Positions 1 to 9,552 of a stretch of 64,000 bases of DNA are shown one piece after another. The translations under genes and the position numbers were made by a program. The notes beneath the pieces were generated by a model. The model was not told the origin of the DNA. It did no database searches and saw only the letters and a list, made by a program, of their open reading frames with translations. The first letter of the stretch is position 1, and each line of letters starts with the position of its first letter. The DNA is from Clostridiales bacterium (GTDB lineage: Bacteria > Bacillota > Clostridia > Lachnospirales > WQUN01). The DNA is taken from NCBI GenBank assembly GCA_031270945.1, contig JAISWZ010000649.1, forward strand, positions 1-64,000, written 5' to 3'.

Positions 1-32
1 GGAGCGCCCCGTAAAGGGAAACTTTTACGCGG

Positions 33-530
33 GGTGCGTTATGCCGACATTCTCGTTAATCTGAGATTTAACAAGAAAGCTCTGAATACGGCCTTTTGTC
101 TTTGAAAAGTTAAGAATAATTATTTTGCCCTAATGATTAGGCTGCTTCTTATCTAGCAAAAATTCAAATGAAAGAAAATTCTGGCCAGAAAAAGCGATGA
201 ATGACATCTTGCTCAGATTTAGCATGCAACATCATCGAAAGGCTCAAGTCCTTTGGCCTGAGCAACAAAATAATTGAGGATTACAGCTTTTGACAACATC
301 TCTTGCCAACAGAGACGCCGAATTCTCATGGGAGAAGGATCTTAAGATGTTTACGAGGCCACTACAGGAAAATGGGCTCCACAGCCCCCAATCGATGGAG
401 AAGCGCTCAAAATGCCAATGAGGGTGCCATGGCCTCAAAATAATTAATCTGAGGTTTTTGAAGGAAAAAGGCTTAGTTTAAGGATTTCTTTGAAAGTCTC
501 AGATTAACGAGAATGTCGGCATAACGCACC
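33..530. mobile_element. TIR-bounded non-coding element or decayed IS/MITE
   Basis: 34-bp perfect terminal inverted repeats GGTGCGTTATGCCGACATTCTCGTTAATCTGAGA at 33-66 and 497-530; no convincing transposase ORF inside. Confidence 0.65.
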
Positions 531-951
531 TTATTCTGATGTCAGAATAAGGTGCGAAGGGGGGGAACTGGTGCCCCGACTGCCTCTAAGAAGCGCCGAA
601 AGGGAGCTTCTGGGGGTAAAGGAGGCACCTTACCTATCCCTACCGTTAAAGCATCGCGATGACTTTCACTGCGCCTTTTTTGGAATTTTGGGATATGCTC
701 TAAGAGTTGCGCAATAGCGCTATTCCCCTTTGCTCATCTAGGATTTTCTGTTATGACGGTTTCTTCTTCAGGAAAGACAGGGGGTTAGGCTCAGTGCCTT
801 GGCCTTTGCCGCCGGAGCAGGTGAATGCAATATCCTGTCAGTTTGAATCAAGGTGTTTGGTGCATATCCCAAAATTAATCTTTTGGCTCGGAAAAGCCAA
901 AGACAATCACTGTTGAAGCATTCTCCAGGAATTTGTCAGCACCCGGGATTG

Positions 952-1500
952 TCAGTTTGAATCAAGGCGCTTGGTGTATGGCTCTAACAAAAACATGAGT
1001 CTCTCAGTAATCTCCTGCACATCGCAAGGCATAGAGTTGCTAATCCACCAGTCCAAAACCCCGATAAACCCGGAAGCCACAAAATGAATCGTTATGCTGT
1101 TTGAAAGCTGCTTGTTTTCTGTTCCTAAAACATCCATCAGTATCTTTGCAATGGTAGCATATAAGCGTTTGCGAAAAAAGCCGACGCCCTCATTGCTAAG
1201 GAGCAAATGGTAAATCGCGAAATTATTCTCTAAATATTCAAGCATGCGCTTAAATGCATTTGGGTTTAGCGTGGTATCAGAAGTATCGGCGCAATGATTT
1301 ATTAACAGTCCAACATATGTTTCGACACACTTGTCAAGCAAATCGAATTTGTCAGCGTAATGCAGATAAACTGTCCCTCGGTTTACATTTGCGCGTTCAG
1401 CGATGTCATTGATTGTTACTTTATCAAATCCTTTTTCAGTCAAAAGGTCGATGAATGCCTTCATAATTGACTGCTGTGTTTTCTTTATTCTTCTATCCAT
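952..1500 (-). CDS. TetR/AcrR family transcriptional regulator
   Basis: N-terminal HTH RRIKKTQQSIMKAFIDLLTEKGFDKVTINDIAERANVNRGTVYLHYADKFDLL. Confidence 0.93.
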   Translation of the reverse strand: MDRRIKKTQQSIMKAFIDLLTEKGFDKVTINDIAERANVNRGTVYLHYADKFDLLDKCVETYVGLLINHCADTSDTTLNPNAFKRMLEYLENNFAIYHLLLSNEGVGFFRKRLYATIAKILMDVLGTENKQLSNSITIHFVASGFIGVLDWWISNSMPCDVQEITERLMFLLEPYTKRLDSN

Positions 1501-1550
1501 GGCACTCCTCCCATGACACTCCTCCAGATATTCAACAAAATAGATAAGTG

Positions 1551-1566
1551 TGTTGATTTTTCAACA
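1551..1566. promoter_or_regulatory. Putative TetR operator 1
   Basis: Perfect palindrome TGTTGA-TTTT-TCAACA in the divergent intergenic region. Confidence 0.6.
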
Positions 1567-1629
1567 GTTTAAGCTGCATTAACCATTGAAGCGCTCATCA
1601 TTAATGAGTATACTGAGAATATCAAACAT

Positions 1630-1647
1630 GTGTTGAAAAGTCAACAC
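1630..1647. promoter_or_regulatory. Putative TetR operator 2
   Basis: Perfect palindrome GTGTTGA-AAAG-TCAACAC just upstream of the reductase RBS; shares half-sites with operator 1. Confidence 0.65.
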
Positions 1648-1668
1648 GTGACTATTTGGAGGGGTGTT

Positions 1669-2601
1669 ATGAAAATCCTGTTTTTTGGCCGAGGCGCCAT
1701 TGGGACACAGTACGCTTGGGCGCTTGAAAAGGCGGGGCACACAGTAGAATTTTATGTGCGTGAAGGCAGAAAGGCTCAGTATGGCTCGCATGTCAATTTA
1801 GAAATATTGGATGCGAGGCGAGGCAAAAAAGATAGGCTGGTCAAAGAAAAATGGCCTATTGTGATCCACGAGGACATACCCAGCAATCACAACTACGACC
1901 TCATCTTTGTGAGTGTCAATCCCGAACAAATAACAAGCTCTGTAGAATATCTCGCGCCACGCATTGGAAACGCATCGGTTTTATTTATCGGCAACTTTTG
2001 GCGCGACATAAAACAAGCCGCTCATCCGATACCCCTTAACCAAGTTGTTTGGGGCTTTCCCGGGTGCGGCGGAGGATGTGAGGGAAACACTATTTACGGG
2101 GGTCTTTACAAGACGATTAACTTTGGGTTATTCGAATCTGAGCCCAGCGCAAGAGATATTGAGATTCATAAACTTTTTGCTGACGCTGGTTTCAAGGTGG
2201 CTCTGCATAGGGATTTTCAAAGCTGGCTTATGAATCACTTCGTATCAAACGCAGCTATGGAAATGGAAGTGCTGAAGAGCGGCAGCTTTGAAAAAGTAAG
2301 CATGTCAAAGGAAGCTCTTGCCGGAGTAAACAGCAACACAAAAGAAATGATTCCTATTTTGAAGGCAAAGGGAGTACGTCTCGACACTTTGACCAAGGCA
2401 ATGGGAGTTCTGCCGCCGAGAGCGGTTGGGTCTCTTATGAAAAACCTTGTTTTCTCTCCTAACAGCATGCCCTTTGCGCTTATGAAGCACAACCATTATA
2501 AAGTTGGTGCCGCTGTGCAGGAAATCATATCGGAAGCCCGAAAATACAATATACAAGCGCCCCGGCTTTTTGAGGCGGAAAGACTGATAACCCAAAAATG
2601 A
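1669..2601 (+). CDS. Ketopantoate reductase-like (PanE/ApbA family) oxidoreductase
   Basis: MKILFFGRGAIGTQYAWALEKAGHTVEFYVR Rossmann N-terminus; ATG at 1669 preceded by GGAGGGG. Confidence 0.85.
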   Translation: MKILFFGRGAIGTQYAWALEKAGHTVEFYVREGRKAQYGSHVNLEILDARRGKKDRLVKEKWPIVIHEDIPSNHNYDLIFVSVNPEQITSSVEYLAPRIGNASVLFIGNFWRDIKQAAHPIPLNQVVWGFPGCGGGCEGNTIYGGLYKTINFGLFESEPSARDIEIHKLFADAGFKVALHRDFQSWLMNHFVSNAAMEMEVLKSGSFEKVSMSKEALAGVNSNTKEMIPILKAKGVRLDTLTKAMGVLPPRAVGSLMKNLVFSPNSMPFALMKHNHYKVGAAVQEIISEARKYNIQAPRLFEAERLITQK

Positions 2602-2640
2602 ATAGCGTCTCCAAAGTGGGATGCGAGCCGAAATTGCAGG

Positions 2641-2677
2641 AGCGTTATCAAATCAAGCATTTGATAACGCTCATTTT
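2641..2677 (+). terminator. Rho-independent terminator
   Basis: AGCGTTATCAAAT-CAAGC-ATTTGATAACGCT followed by CATTTTT. Confidence 0.8.
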
Positions 2678-2734
2678 TCGTAAACCGACATGGGCCATAA
2701 ATCCAAAAATAGATATGCGATCAAAAATAAAAAA

Positions 2735-2778
2735 ATAAATCGAACAAATCGTCGTTTTTGACGATTCGTTCGATTTAT
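2735..2778. terminator. Long hairpin between convergent genes, likely bidirectional terminator
   Basis: 19-bp stem (18/19) ATAAATCGAACAAATCGTC / GACGATTCGTTCGATTTAT. Confidence 0.6.
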
Positions 2779-2851
2779 AAATATCCTAGAGCGCACCTTG
2801 CCTGCCTTTCATAAATCCAAGCTCTGACACGCTTGCAATATTTCGAACATG

Positions 2852-4432
2852 CTATTTTTTGTCACTGTCATCGCCCGTATTGAAATTATAATGATATAAT
2901 ATATCATAAATAATATCCGTAAGCAATTCTGTTTCTGGACTAGAGTTAACATTTGCAAGACTTTCCCAGCACTTGGCTGTTTCCGCGTCCGCATTTACGC
3001 CTTTTCCCTCTTCATACCTTTTAGCGGCCTCGTATTGCGCAGCTTCAAGTCCGCGATTCGCTGCCAACAAATACCATCTTGTAATTTCTAACTCGTTTGG
3101 CTCTTCTTCACTCTTCGGATCAAAGACCTCCCATTCATAATGATTAGCCAAAGCGAATTGCGCCAAATCGAAACCATTGTTAGCGGCAAGCTTAAGCACT
3201 CTGAGGCCTTCATTGCAAAACCCGGCTACAATGGGTTCTTTGCCGTTTGACCAGCTGTCACAGGCCAACAGCAAATACAGAATTCCAATAACCAGCTGCA
3301 TGTCAGCGAATCCTTGATCAACCAGACGGGTGAGGCATTTTATCAATACAACGCTATACTCCAAGAAAAACTCACTGTTTATGCCATTGAATTCATCTTC
3401 GGCCGAATCGACAAAATCTCGAAAATCATGAAAATCTTTTATTCCGAGGATTTCAAGCAAGTCCAATATCAGCTTTGACTCTTCGAAATCTTCAGATTGC
3501 TTTAGCCGCAAAATATCTTGTTTGAAATCCTCGACTCCGTTATTAGGAAACTCATAGTAGTCGTCATAGCAAAATATCATGTCTGCAATAGCGTATATAA
3601 AGAGCGCGAAAGGTTCCTTGCTTTTCGCTGCGTCTTTAAGAAATTCCGCAATTCTCCCTAAGTCAAAGCCAGGAGCTCCATCTTCAAAAACCGCTTGCAT
3701 CTCATCGAATATCCACGAGACTTCTTTAACGCCTAACCCTGTGCTCTTAAATCCTCTTGAATTTACTCCTTTGATCATCTGCTTCCATGCATTGGCCAGC
3801 GTTTTGGAGAGATCCTTTTCAAGGCTCATTTCATCATCGTCAGTTATATACTTGATTTTAGCCCACGTTCTAGCAACATCATAAAAAATGGTTGTTTTTA
3901 GCTTTTTGGTGACTGATGTCTTTTTCTTTGCTGATGGGCCTGGTGCTGGCGCTTCAATGGTTGGGACTGATTGCGAATCTTCTGCTACGTTTATCTTGTC
4001 ATCCCAGCCCAAGCCATAGGCAAAGCAATGGACAACATAACTTGCTCGTTCTTCTGTTATTCCATCTTTTACAAGCTGATTGTAGGCTACATTCTGAACG
4101 CTAGCAATATCTGCAACCCGTCCAGTTTTAAAGGCATCGTAAAACATTTTGCCAATTCCGATATCAGCTATCGCAGACTTAATCCAGTGACACTCTTTTT
4201 CAAAGGCCACGCCCATGTCGGATACCAATGCGGCAAAAGCTTTATCGACAAGACTGCCAGGCCCTTTTTTCTCTATGATCCCTTTAATAACACTTCCCAT
4301 GTCTTTAGGCGGTTCGTCTTTCGCCTTGACAGCTCCTAATCGCTTTGAGCAAAATGGGCATTTTGTGATAAACTGGATGATTTTATCCGTTGTATGCCAT
4401 TCACTGCCACAGTGCGGGCATTTAGTTGTCAA
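2852..4432 (-). CDS. Zinc-ribbon protein with C-terminal Sel1-like repeats
   Basis: N-terminal CPHC...CPFC; C-terminal AANRGLEAAQYEAAKRYEEGKGVNADAETAKCW Sel1/TPR-like repeat. Confidence 0.75.
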   Translation of the reverse strand: MTTKCPHCGSEWHTTDKIIQFITKCPFCSKRLGAVKAKDEPPKDMGSVIKGIIEKKGPGSLVDKAFAALVSDMGVAFEKECHWIKSAIADIGIGKMFYDAFKTGRVADIASVQNVAYNQLVKDGITEERASYVVHCFAYGLGWDDKINVAEDSQSVPTIEAPAPGPSAKKKTSVTKKLKTTIFYDVARTWAKIKYITDDDEMSLEKDLSKTLANAWKQMIKGVNSRGFKSTGLGVKEVSWIFDEMQAVFEDGAPGFDLGRIAEFLKDAAKSKEPFALFIYAIADMIFCYDDYYEFPNNGVEDFKQDILRLKQSEDFEESKLILDLLEILGIKDFHDFRDFVDSAEDEFNGINSEFFLEYSVVLIKCLTRLVDQGFADMQLVIGILYLLLACDSWSNGKEPIVAGFCNEGLRVLKLAANNGFDLAQFALANHYEWEVFDPKSEEEPNELEITRWYLLAANRGLEAAQYEAAKRYEEGKGVNADAETAKCWESLANVNSSPETELLTDIIYDILYHYNFNTGDDSDKK

Positions 4433-5748
4433 AATGATCCTCCCGTATTACGTCCTTGATGATTAACACTTAAACAAAGCCTTATCTTGAAATCCCAATT
4501 CCTTAAGCAATGTTCATCGAACAACATTGGGCAAGCGATATCCTGCGCCTTTTGCGGCATATTGGGATCTGCGCTAATTATAGCTCGAACCGGTATTTCT
4601 GTCAATGCTTCGTAATGGCGAGAATTCCACATTTGAGCGGCACCCCGATAAAAAACAAGAAAATTATATCTATCCGTCCGTTGTATAGAATGCTGGGACT
4701 TCGCGAGGCTAATCCAGAGTCTGAAATCTGATTTTTGTCGGCCCGAGCGGCTCGCGTAATCCGAGTCAAATTTCGCGAAAATAACCCTATATATTATTGC
4801 ACTAATAAAACCGGCCGTCAACCACTCTTGAAGCTTTGGCTTGAGCGTCCAAGCTGAGCTGAATTGGCAAAAAATTGCGAGCCATAAAGTTCAAAATTAC
4901 AAATTCCTATATCTGTCAACAGTTCTATTTCATATGAAAAGAAGGATCCTTTTCATATCACAAAATGTCTAATCATTCCATTGCTTGTAAAAATCAAATA
5001 AAAATTTTACGAATCCCGCATCTCTTCAACCCCTAAAAAAATGACGCTTTCTTTTCCCAGCGGTTTCTATGGCATTATATGTGAGATTCTTGCGATTCAA
5101 ATATTTGAGCCCGTCGAATTTTACGATAAAACCTAAGAAATCCATTGCAATCTGTCGAGCCGAGTGATAAAATAGAAGTGCGGGATGTCTTCTGCAGCCG
5201 TCATCCTGGCATTCAAGCGGCCAGAAGCGGCGTCCAAAACGGGAAACAGTCTTTCCGGGTTATTCAAGACTTTGGTACGCTATAATAATCCAGCAAAATC
5301 AAGGATCGCCGTTTTCGCAACGCTGGCAAACCAAACCGCCTTGAGTTCTGCCAGCCAATCGGCCTAGAGCATATCCCAATGTTATTTATGCAGACTTTCG
5401 CTGCGCAAATTTTTATTTTGGGATATGCGCTTAAGGGCTTTGTCTCGCGCAGGCGATCAAGCCTTTTTGAGCCCTATGCTCGCAAGCGGGCTTTCACTTG
5501 CGAGCTACTAGTGACCCGAGCGAAAAGCGCAGTTTTTCGCTCTCCTTTTCCAGCCTCTCAGGGAATTGGCGAGAGGCATGACGCCTTGCGGATCTGCGCT
5601 TTAAGAGCATATCCCAAAATTTATTTTATGGCGCGGGAAAAGCCACGCGTTAAAGCATCGCATGCCTTTTCCCGCGCCACTTGCGGAATTTTGGGATATG
5701 CACCAAGCGTCGCGCAGTCCCATAGACAGCCTGATTTGGAGGCGCTTG

Positions 5749-7140
5749 ATGAAAAGAGCTTTGACGCTCTTTGCGGTTGCCATGCTGTTGCCGCTCTTTG
5801 GTTGCGCCAACGCTAAAAAGGTTGAGATGACCGGATCTCCATCTTCGTCTATCGCTGACGTAAGCCAGCTTGAGACACCCGAGTATGACCTGTGCACTTT
5901 AGTCTGCTTTGCCAGGCCAATGAGCACAGCAGGTGTCGCCTCGATAGTTTCATCCCCCAGGGGCAGGGACTTGGGAATGTCCTACGATGGCTCATGGATC
6001 GCCAAAGTCGGCAGCGCTAGCCTGAAATCCGGCAAAATCGCTGCGACGCTTGAAACGGACTTCTTGGCGGTTGCATACTCAAATGAAAACAAGGAATTCA
6101 GGTTTGTTGTCAATGATACGGTTTACGCGGGAAAGGGATCAATCGATCTTGCTGGATACCGATTGCAGACAAACAGCCAGCAGTTTGAGATCACAGGCCT
6201 TGCCCTTTACAAAGGGCTTCTGTCTCTCGAATCGCTAGAAGAGATAAGCGGAATAAAAATTAAAAAGGGCCGAAGTTCATATCCCATAAGCGTCCGATAC
6301 AACCCAAAGGCGCCAAGGCTAATGGCCAACTGGCTCTCGCCAGGGGATCTGATGACAGTCAGCATGAAGGACCTGGCAATCTATGATCCAGTGACCAAGG
6401 ACAGGATCCTCAGCCTGAACAAAGGCGCAAAGCTATACCTTGGAAACCCCGGGGCTGAGGCGGGATACGAGAGGGTGACCACTGAGGGCGGGATTAAGGG
6501 AGTAGCCACTTCCCTTAGCTTGATCTACGGCACAAAGTCAAAGAAGAGGCCATTTTTTGACCTCGGTTTCAGCGCCAACGACTCATTGGTCCACTCAGGG
6601 CAGCTCTTTGGCGTCCCAGAGTGGCTTGTGATGCTCCTTTGGCTTGCCTCTGTGCCAGCTCTTCACTTTCTTTCAGTTCGGTTGCTGGGCTCGCCAAGAA
6701 AAAGGCTGGCAATAACAAACCTAGGGCCAGCCTTGCTTGTGGCGCTTGGATACATGGCTGCCAACGTCATATCCTTGCTGAAGCGACAATCCAGCTCCAT
6801 AAAGCCTGAGATAGAATGGTTTTACTCTTCCCTCCATCTAACGCCGGCGCGATTTTCCTCCTATGTCCATTGGGCGCTGTACCTCGCCTGGATATTCGCC
6901 ATCATAGCATTTGCCGTTCTTGTATCCGAGCATGTTAAGCTTGGAGGGAAAAAGGCTCTCCTGTCCATCCCTTGCGCCCTTGCCGCCAACCTTCTTGCAT
7001 ACGATTTTTTTGAGATATTGGCTCTCTTGTTCTCTTACATCATCTCCGCAATCATCTTCTTCGCGTTTCTCTCGCTGTTGTCAAGGTTTTTCGGGCGAAG
7101 AAGAGTATATGTCCACCATCACTTTTTGCACAAGCATTGA
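5749..7140 (+). CDS. Putative lipoprotein with C-terminal membrane segments
   Basis: MKRALTLFAVAMLLPLFGCAN lipobox; ATG 5749 preceded by GGAGG; the 5662 start in the ORF track reads through a repeat element. Confidence 0.75.
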   Translation: MKRALTLFAVAMLLPLFGCANAKKVEMTGSPSSSIADVSQLETPEYDLCTLVCFARPMSTAGVASIVSSPRGRDLGMSYDGSWIAKVGSASLKSGKIAATLETDFLAVAYSNENKEFRFVVNDTVYAGKGSIDLAGYRLQTNSQQFEITGLALYKGLLSLESLEEISGIKIKKGRSSYPISVRYNPKAPRLMANWLSPGDLMTVSMKDLAIYDPVTKDRILSLNKGAKLYLGNPGAEAGYERVTTEGGIKGVATSLSLIYGTKSKKRPFFDLGFSANDSLVHSGQLFGVPEWLVMLLWLASVPALHFLSVRLLGSPRKRLAITNLGPALLVALGYMAANVISLLKRQSSSIKPEIEWFYSSLHLTPARFSSYVHWALYLAWIFAIIAFAVLVSEHVKLGGKKALLSIPCALAANLLAYDFFEILALLFSYIISAIIFFAFLSLLSRFFGRRRVYVHHHFLHKH

Positions 7141-7419
7141 CAGCGATTTGACGAGAGCGAAAACATATACATGATATTCCTTCAGCCTTCGCTCGCGGTT
7201 ACGCCAACATTTGAGTGAATCATCTATTGTTTTCGCTCAGTGGCATTTTCAAGCATGCACAAAGAACATATGCAACTATTTTGCAATTGGCTCGGAAAAG
7301 CCGCCTTATCAAGGCCTTTCCCAGTGCGAAAGATCAATTTGTATATATACTAATGCGCCTAGGTCAAAGTTTGCAGGCCAGCCCCCGCCTGCATCCGCGC
7401 TTAAAAAGGAGATTGCAAT

Positions 7420-7728
7420 ATGAGCGAAGTAAGCATTACCGTTACCGTTGAGAAAGCGCTGCTCAACCATTCAAGCCTTGTGCTCAAGAGGATCGGCTTG
7501 AGCCCAAATGAGGCCATCAACATGTTCCTCCGAAGGGTCGTACGGGAAGAAAGGCTCCCGTTCACGGTCGAGCCGACTTTGTCCCAGGAAGAGAAAAACG
7601 CCCTCAAAAACTGGAGGATCAATGAAGACAGAGAGTTTGACTTCAGCGATGACATCCACCCCATCGTCAAAAGAGAAGACAGCAACGAGTTCTACGGGCT
7701 GATAAACTCAGACCACTCAAGCCTCTAG
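7420..7728 (+). CDS. RelB/DinJ-family antitoxin-like protein
   Basis: SITVTVEKALLNHSSLVLKRIGLSPNEAINMFLRRVVREERLPF is typical RelB/DinJ ribbon-helix-helix; RBS AAAAGGAG. Confidence 0.8.
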   Translation: MSEVSITVTVEKALLNHSSLVLKRIGLSPNEAINMFLRRVVREERLPFTVEPTLSQEEKNALKNWRINEDREFDFSDDIHPIVKREDSNEFYGLINSDHSSL

Positions 7729-7917
7729 GAGCTCGCCGCTCTTTTCGGAACCAATTTCGGGGGCTGCACAGCCCCCGAATGCAAATTTCAAATAACCCGG
7801 GATTTTAACGACCTTTTTAACATGCTCGTGAGCAAATCACCGACTTGAGCGAAATCCGCAATTGTTTTCGCTCTGGCATAACGCTAAAACGGCTTGCGCC
7901 GAATTGGAGTGATTGAT

Positions 7918-8994
7918 ATTAAAGCCACCAATCCAAGCTACAAGGTCTTAGCAGTTATCCTGATTATTGTATATGGTTTGCTTTATACCATCCCCGGCAC
8001 ATTTAAAGCCCTTTATAGCAAAGCAGTCACCTACCGCGAGGAAACCGAAGATCTGTTGAAAACCATTTTAAATGAGCCCTATTCTTTGGAAATCTCAAAA
8101 GTCGAGATCATCGCTCTCGACTACTACAAAAACGACTTTTCCACTTATTATATGGAAGATGACAAAGACGGCAAATTGTTCAACGTCATCCTCATAAACC
8201 AGCCGATGATGGCGTTCGTCACGTTCAAGGCAAACAACGCCTCGCGTGAGTTGGTTGAAGAGACGCTGGCCTTTGTCGGAGGCGGGCCTGTCTATGCCGC
8301 CACCCCGAACGGCCGGTCGCAAACCGTTAACCCCGAAAAGGCTGGCGGCCTGTATACAAGCGGGCGCTATGACGAATTGGCCAGAGCTGTTTACAGCGAC
8401 CAAACAAAAGCCACGTACAAGACTTTTAAAGCCAAGTATTACGTGATCAGCGACACCATAATGGTTCTTGACGATTACGTAACCGTGTTTTACGTCTTCC
8501 TCCTGACCTTTACCTTAGGCGTTTGGATGTTCGTCAGATACAGGCGCAATTACAACAGCCGCCAGTATATCCTGAAGGTCCAGGCGGTCCAAAGCATCGT
8601 TGATGACATCTACTCAGACATAATAATGCCTTCAGACGCCGAGATCCTTGAGCTGAACAAGATGCCCTGCAATGTATGGATTGATTACGGCTCCCTTTGG
8701 ATACTTCAAAGCAAAGACTCCTTATTTGACAAGCTTTTTAAGAAGCTGGAACTCTATACTTCGGAAGACGACATCAAAAGCAAGCTGTATTCAACCGCGA
8801 TCAAGCTTAGGGACATCAAAGAGATTCTTGCCAAAAGCGACACTGAGTTCTCCATTGGCTACACTTTCAACAGCGAGCCCAGAGAGCTAGCATTTACCCT
8901 GCCGTCATCAGAATTCATCGGACGGCTCCGCGCTGGCATCAGAATCGAATGCGGCATTGACATGCCGCTCAAGAAAGACCTTCGCACCAGTTAG
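7918..8994 (+). CDS. Uncharacterised membrane protein (two TM segments)
   Basis: Hydrophobic VLAVILIIVYGLLYTI and TVFYVFLLTFTLGVWMFV; start uncertain (ORF track 7894 TTG; ATT 7918 has a GGAG 8 nt upstream). Confidence 0.6.
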   Translation: MKATNPSYKVLAVILIIVYGLLYTIPGTFKALYSKAVTYREETEDLLKTILNEPYSLEISKVEIIALDYYKNDFSTYYMEDDKDGKLFNVILINQPMMAFVTFKANNASRELVEETLAFVGGGPVYAATPNGRSQTVNPEKAGGLYTSGRYDELARAVYSDQTKATYKTFKAKYYVISDTIMVLDDYVTVFYVFLLTFTLGVWMFVRYRRNYNSRQYILKVQAVQSIVDDIYSDIIMPSDAEILELNKMPCNVWIDYGSLWILQSKDSLFDKLFKKLELYTSEDDIKSKLYSTAIKLRDIKEILAKSDTEFSIGYTFNSEPRELAFTLPSSEFIGRLRAGIRIECGIDMPLKKDLRTS

Positions 8995-9214
8995 AGCTGA
9001 TCTCTTAGCCGCAAACAGGGCAATCGGTCGCTAATGGCGAGCCCTTCGCCGTTACGCGCGTGTCCTAGCGGACAGCAGCAATCATCCCTATGAAAATCAG
9101 GATGCTAACGATTATTCAATCCTATTTCATACTGATCATTGGCATCTGTCACAATAATTAACAAGTCGCAGCGCATTGAGTTCCATGTTTAGTACATATA
9201 TCCTGTTTGCCATT

Positions 9215-9415
9215 AGAGCATATCCCAAAATTCCGCAAGTGGCGCAGGAAAAGTTATGCGATGCCTTAAGTGCATATCCCAAAATTAATTCCATGGCTTG
9301 AAAAATTCCGACGTTTAAGCATTCGCCAGGAATTTTTCGGCGCCTTGATGGAATTTTGGGATATGCACTAACGCGTTACTTTTCCAAGCCCTAAGATTAA
9401 TTTGGGGATATGCTC
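9215..9415. repeat. Nested pair of hairpin repeat elements
   Basis: Inner element 9270-9368 flanked by TAA (9267-9269, 9369-9371) interrupts an outer copy at 9215-9266 plus 9369-9415. Confidence 0.85.
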
Positions 9416-9474
9416 TCAAACCCCAGTCAATTCAATGCCTCCATGGAGCCTGCGGCTCCCTGGAGGCGCAAAAG

Positions 9475-9524
9475 AGCGCCATGCCTGCGGCATGGCGCTT
9501 CTTTTGGTCTTTTTTTTTTTTTTT
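9475..9524. terminator. Perfect triloop hairpin followed by a T tract
   Basis: AGCGCCATGCC-TGC-GGCATGGCGCT then a long T run. Confidence 0.65.
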
Positions 9525-9552
9525 CGCAGTGCCCAACCTTAATCTAAGCATC

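Noticed and set aside
4429-4821. 130-aa minus-strand ORF
   Set aside because: No recognisable motifs, no convincing RBS, low-confidence coding character.
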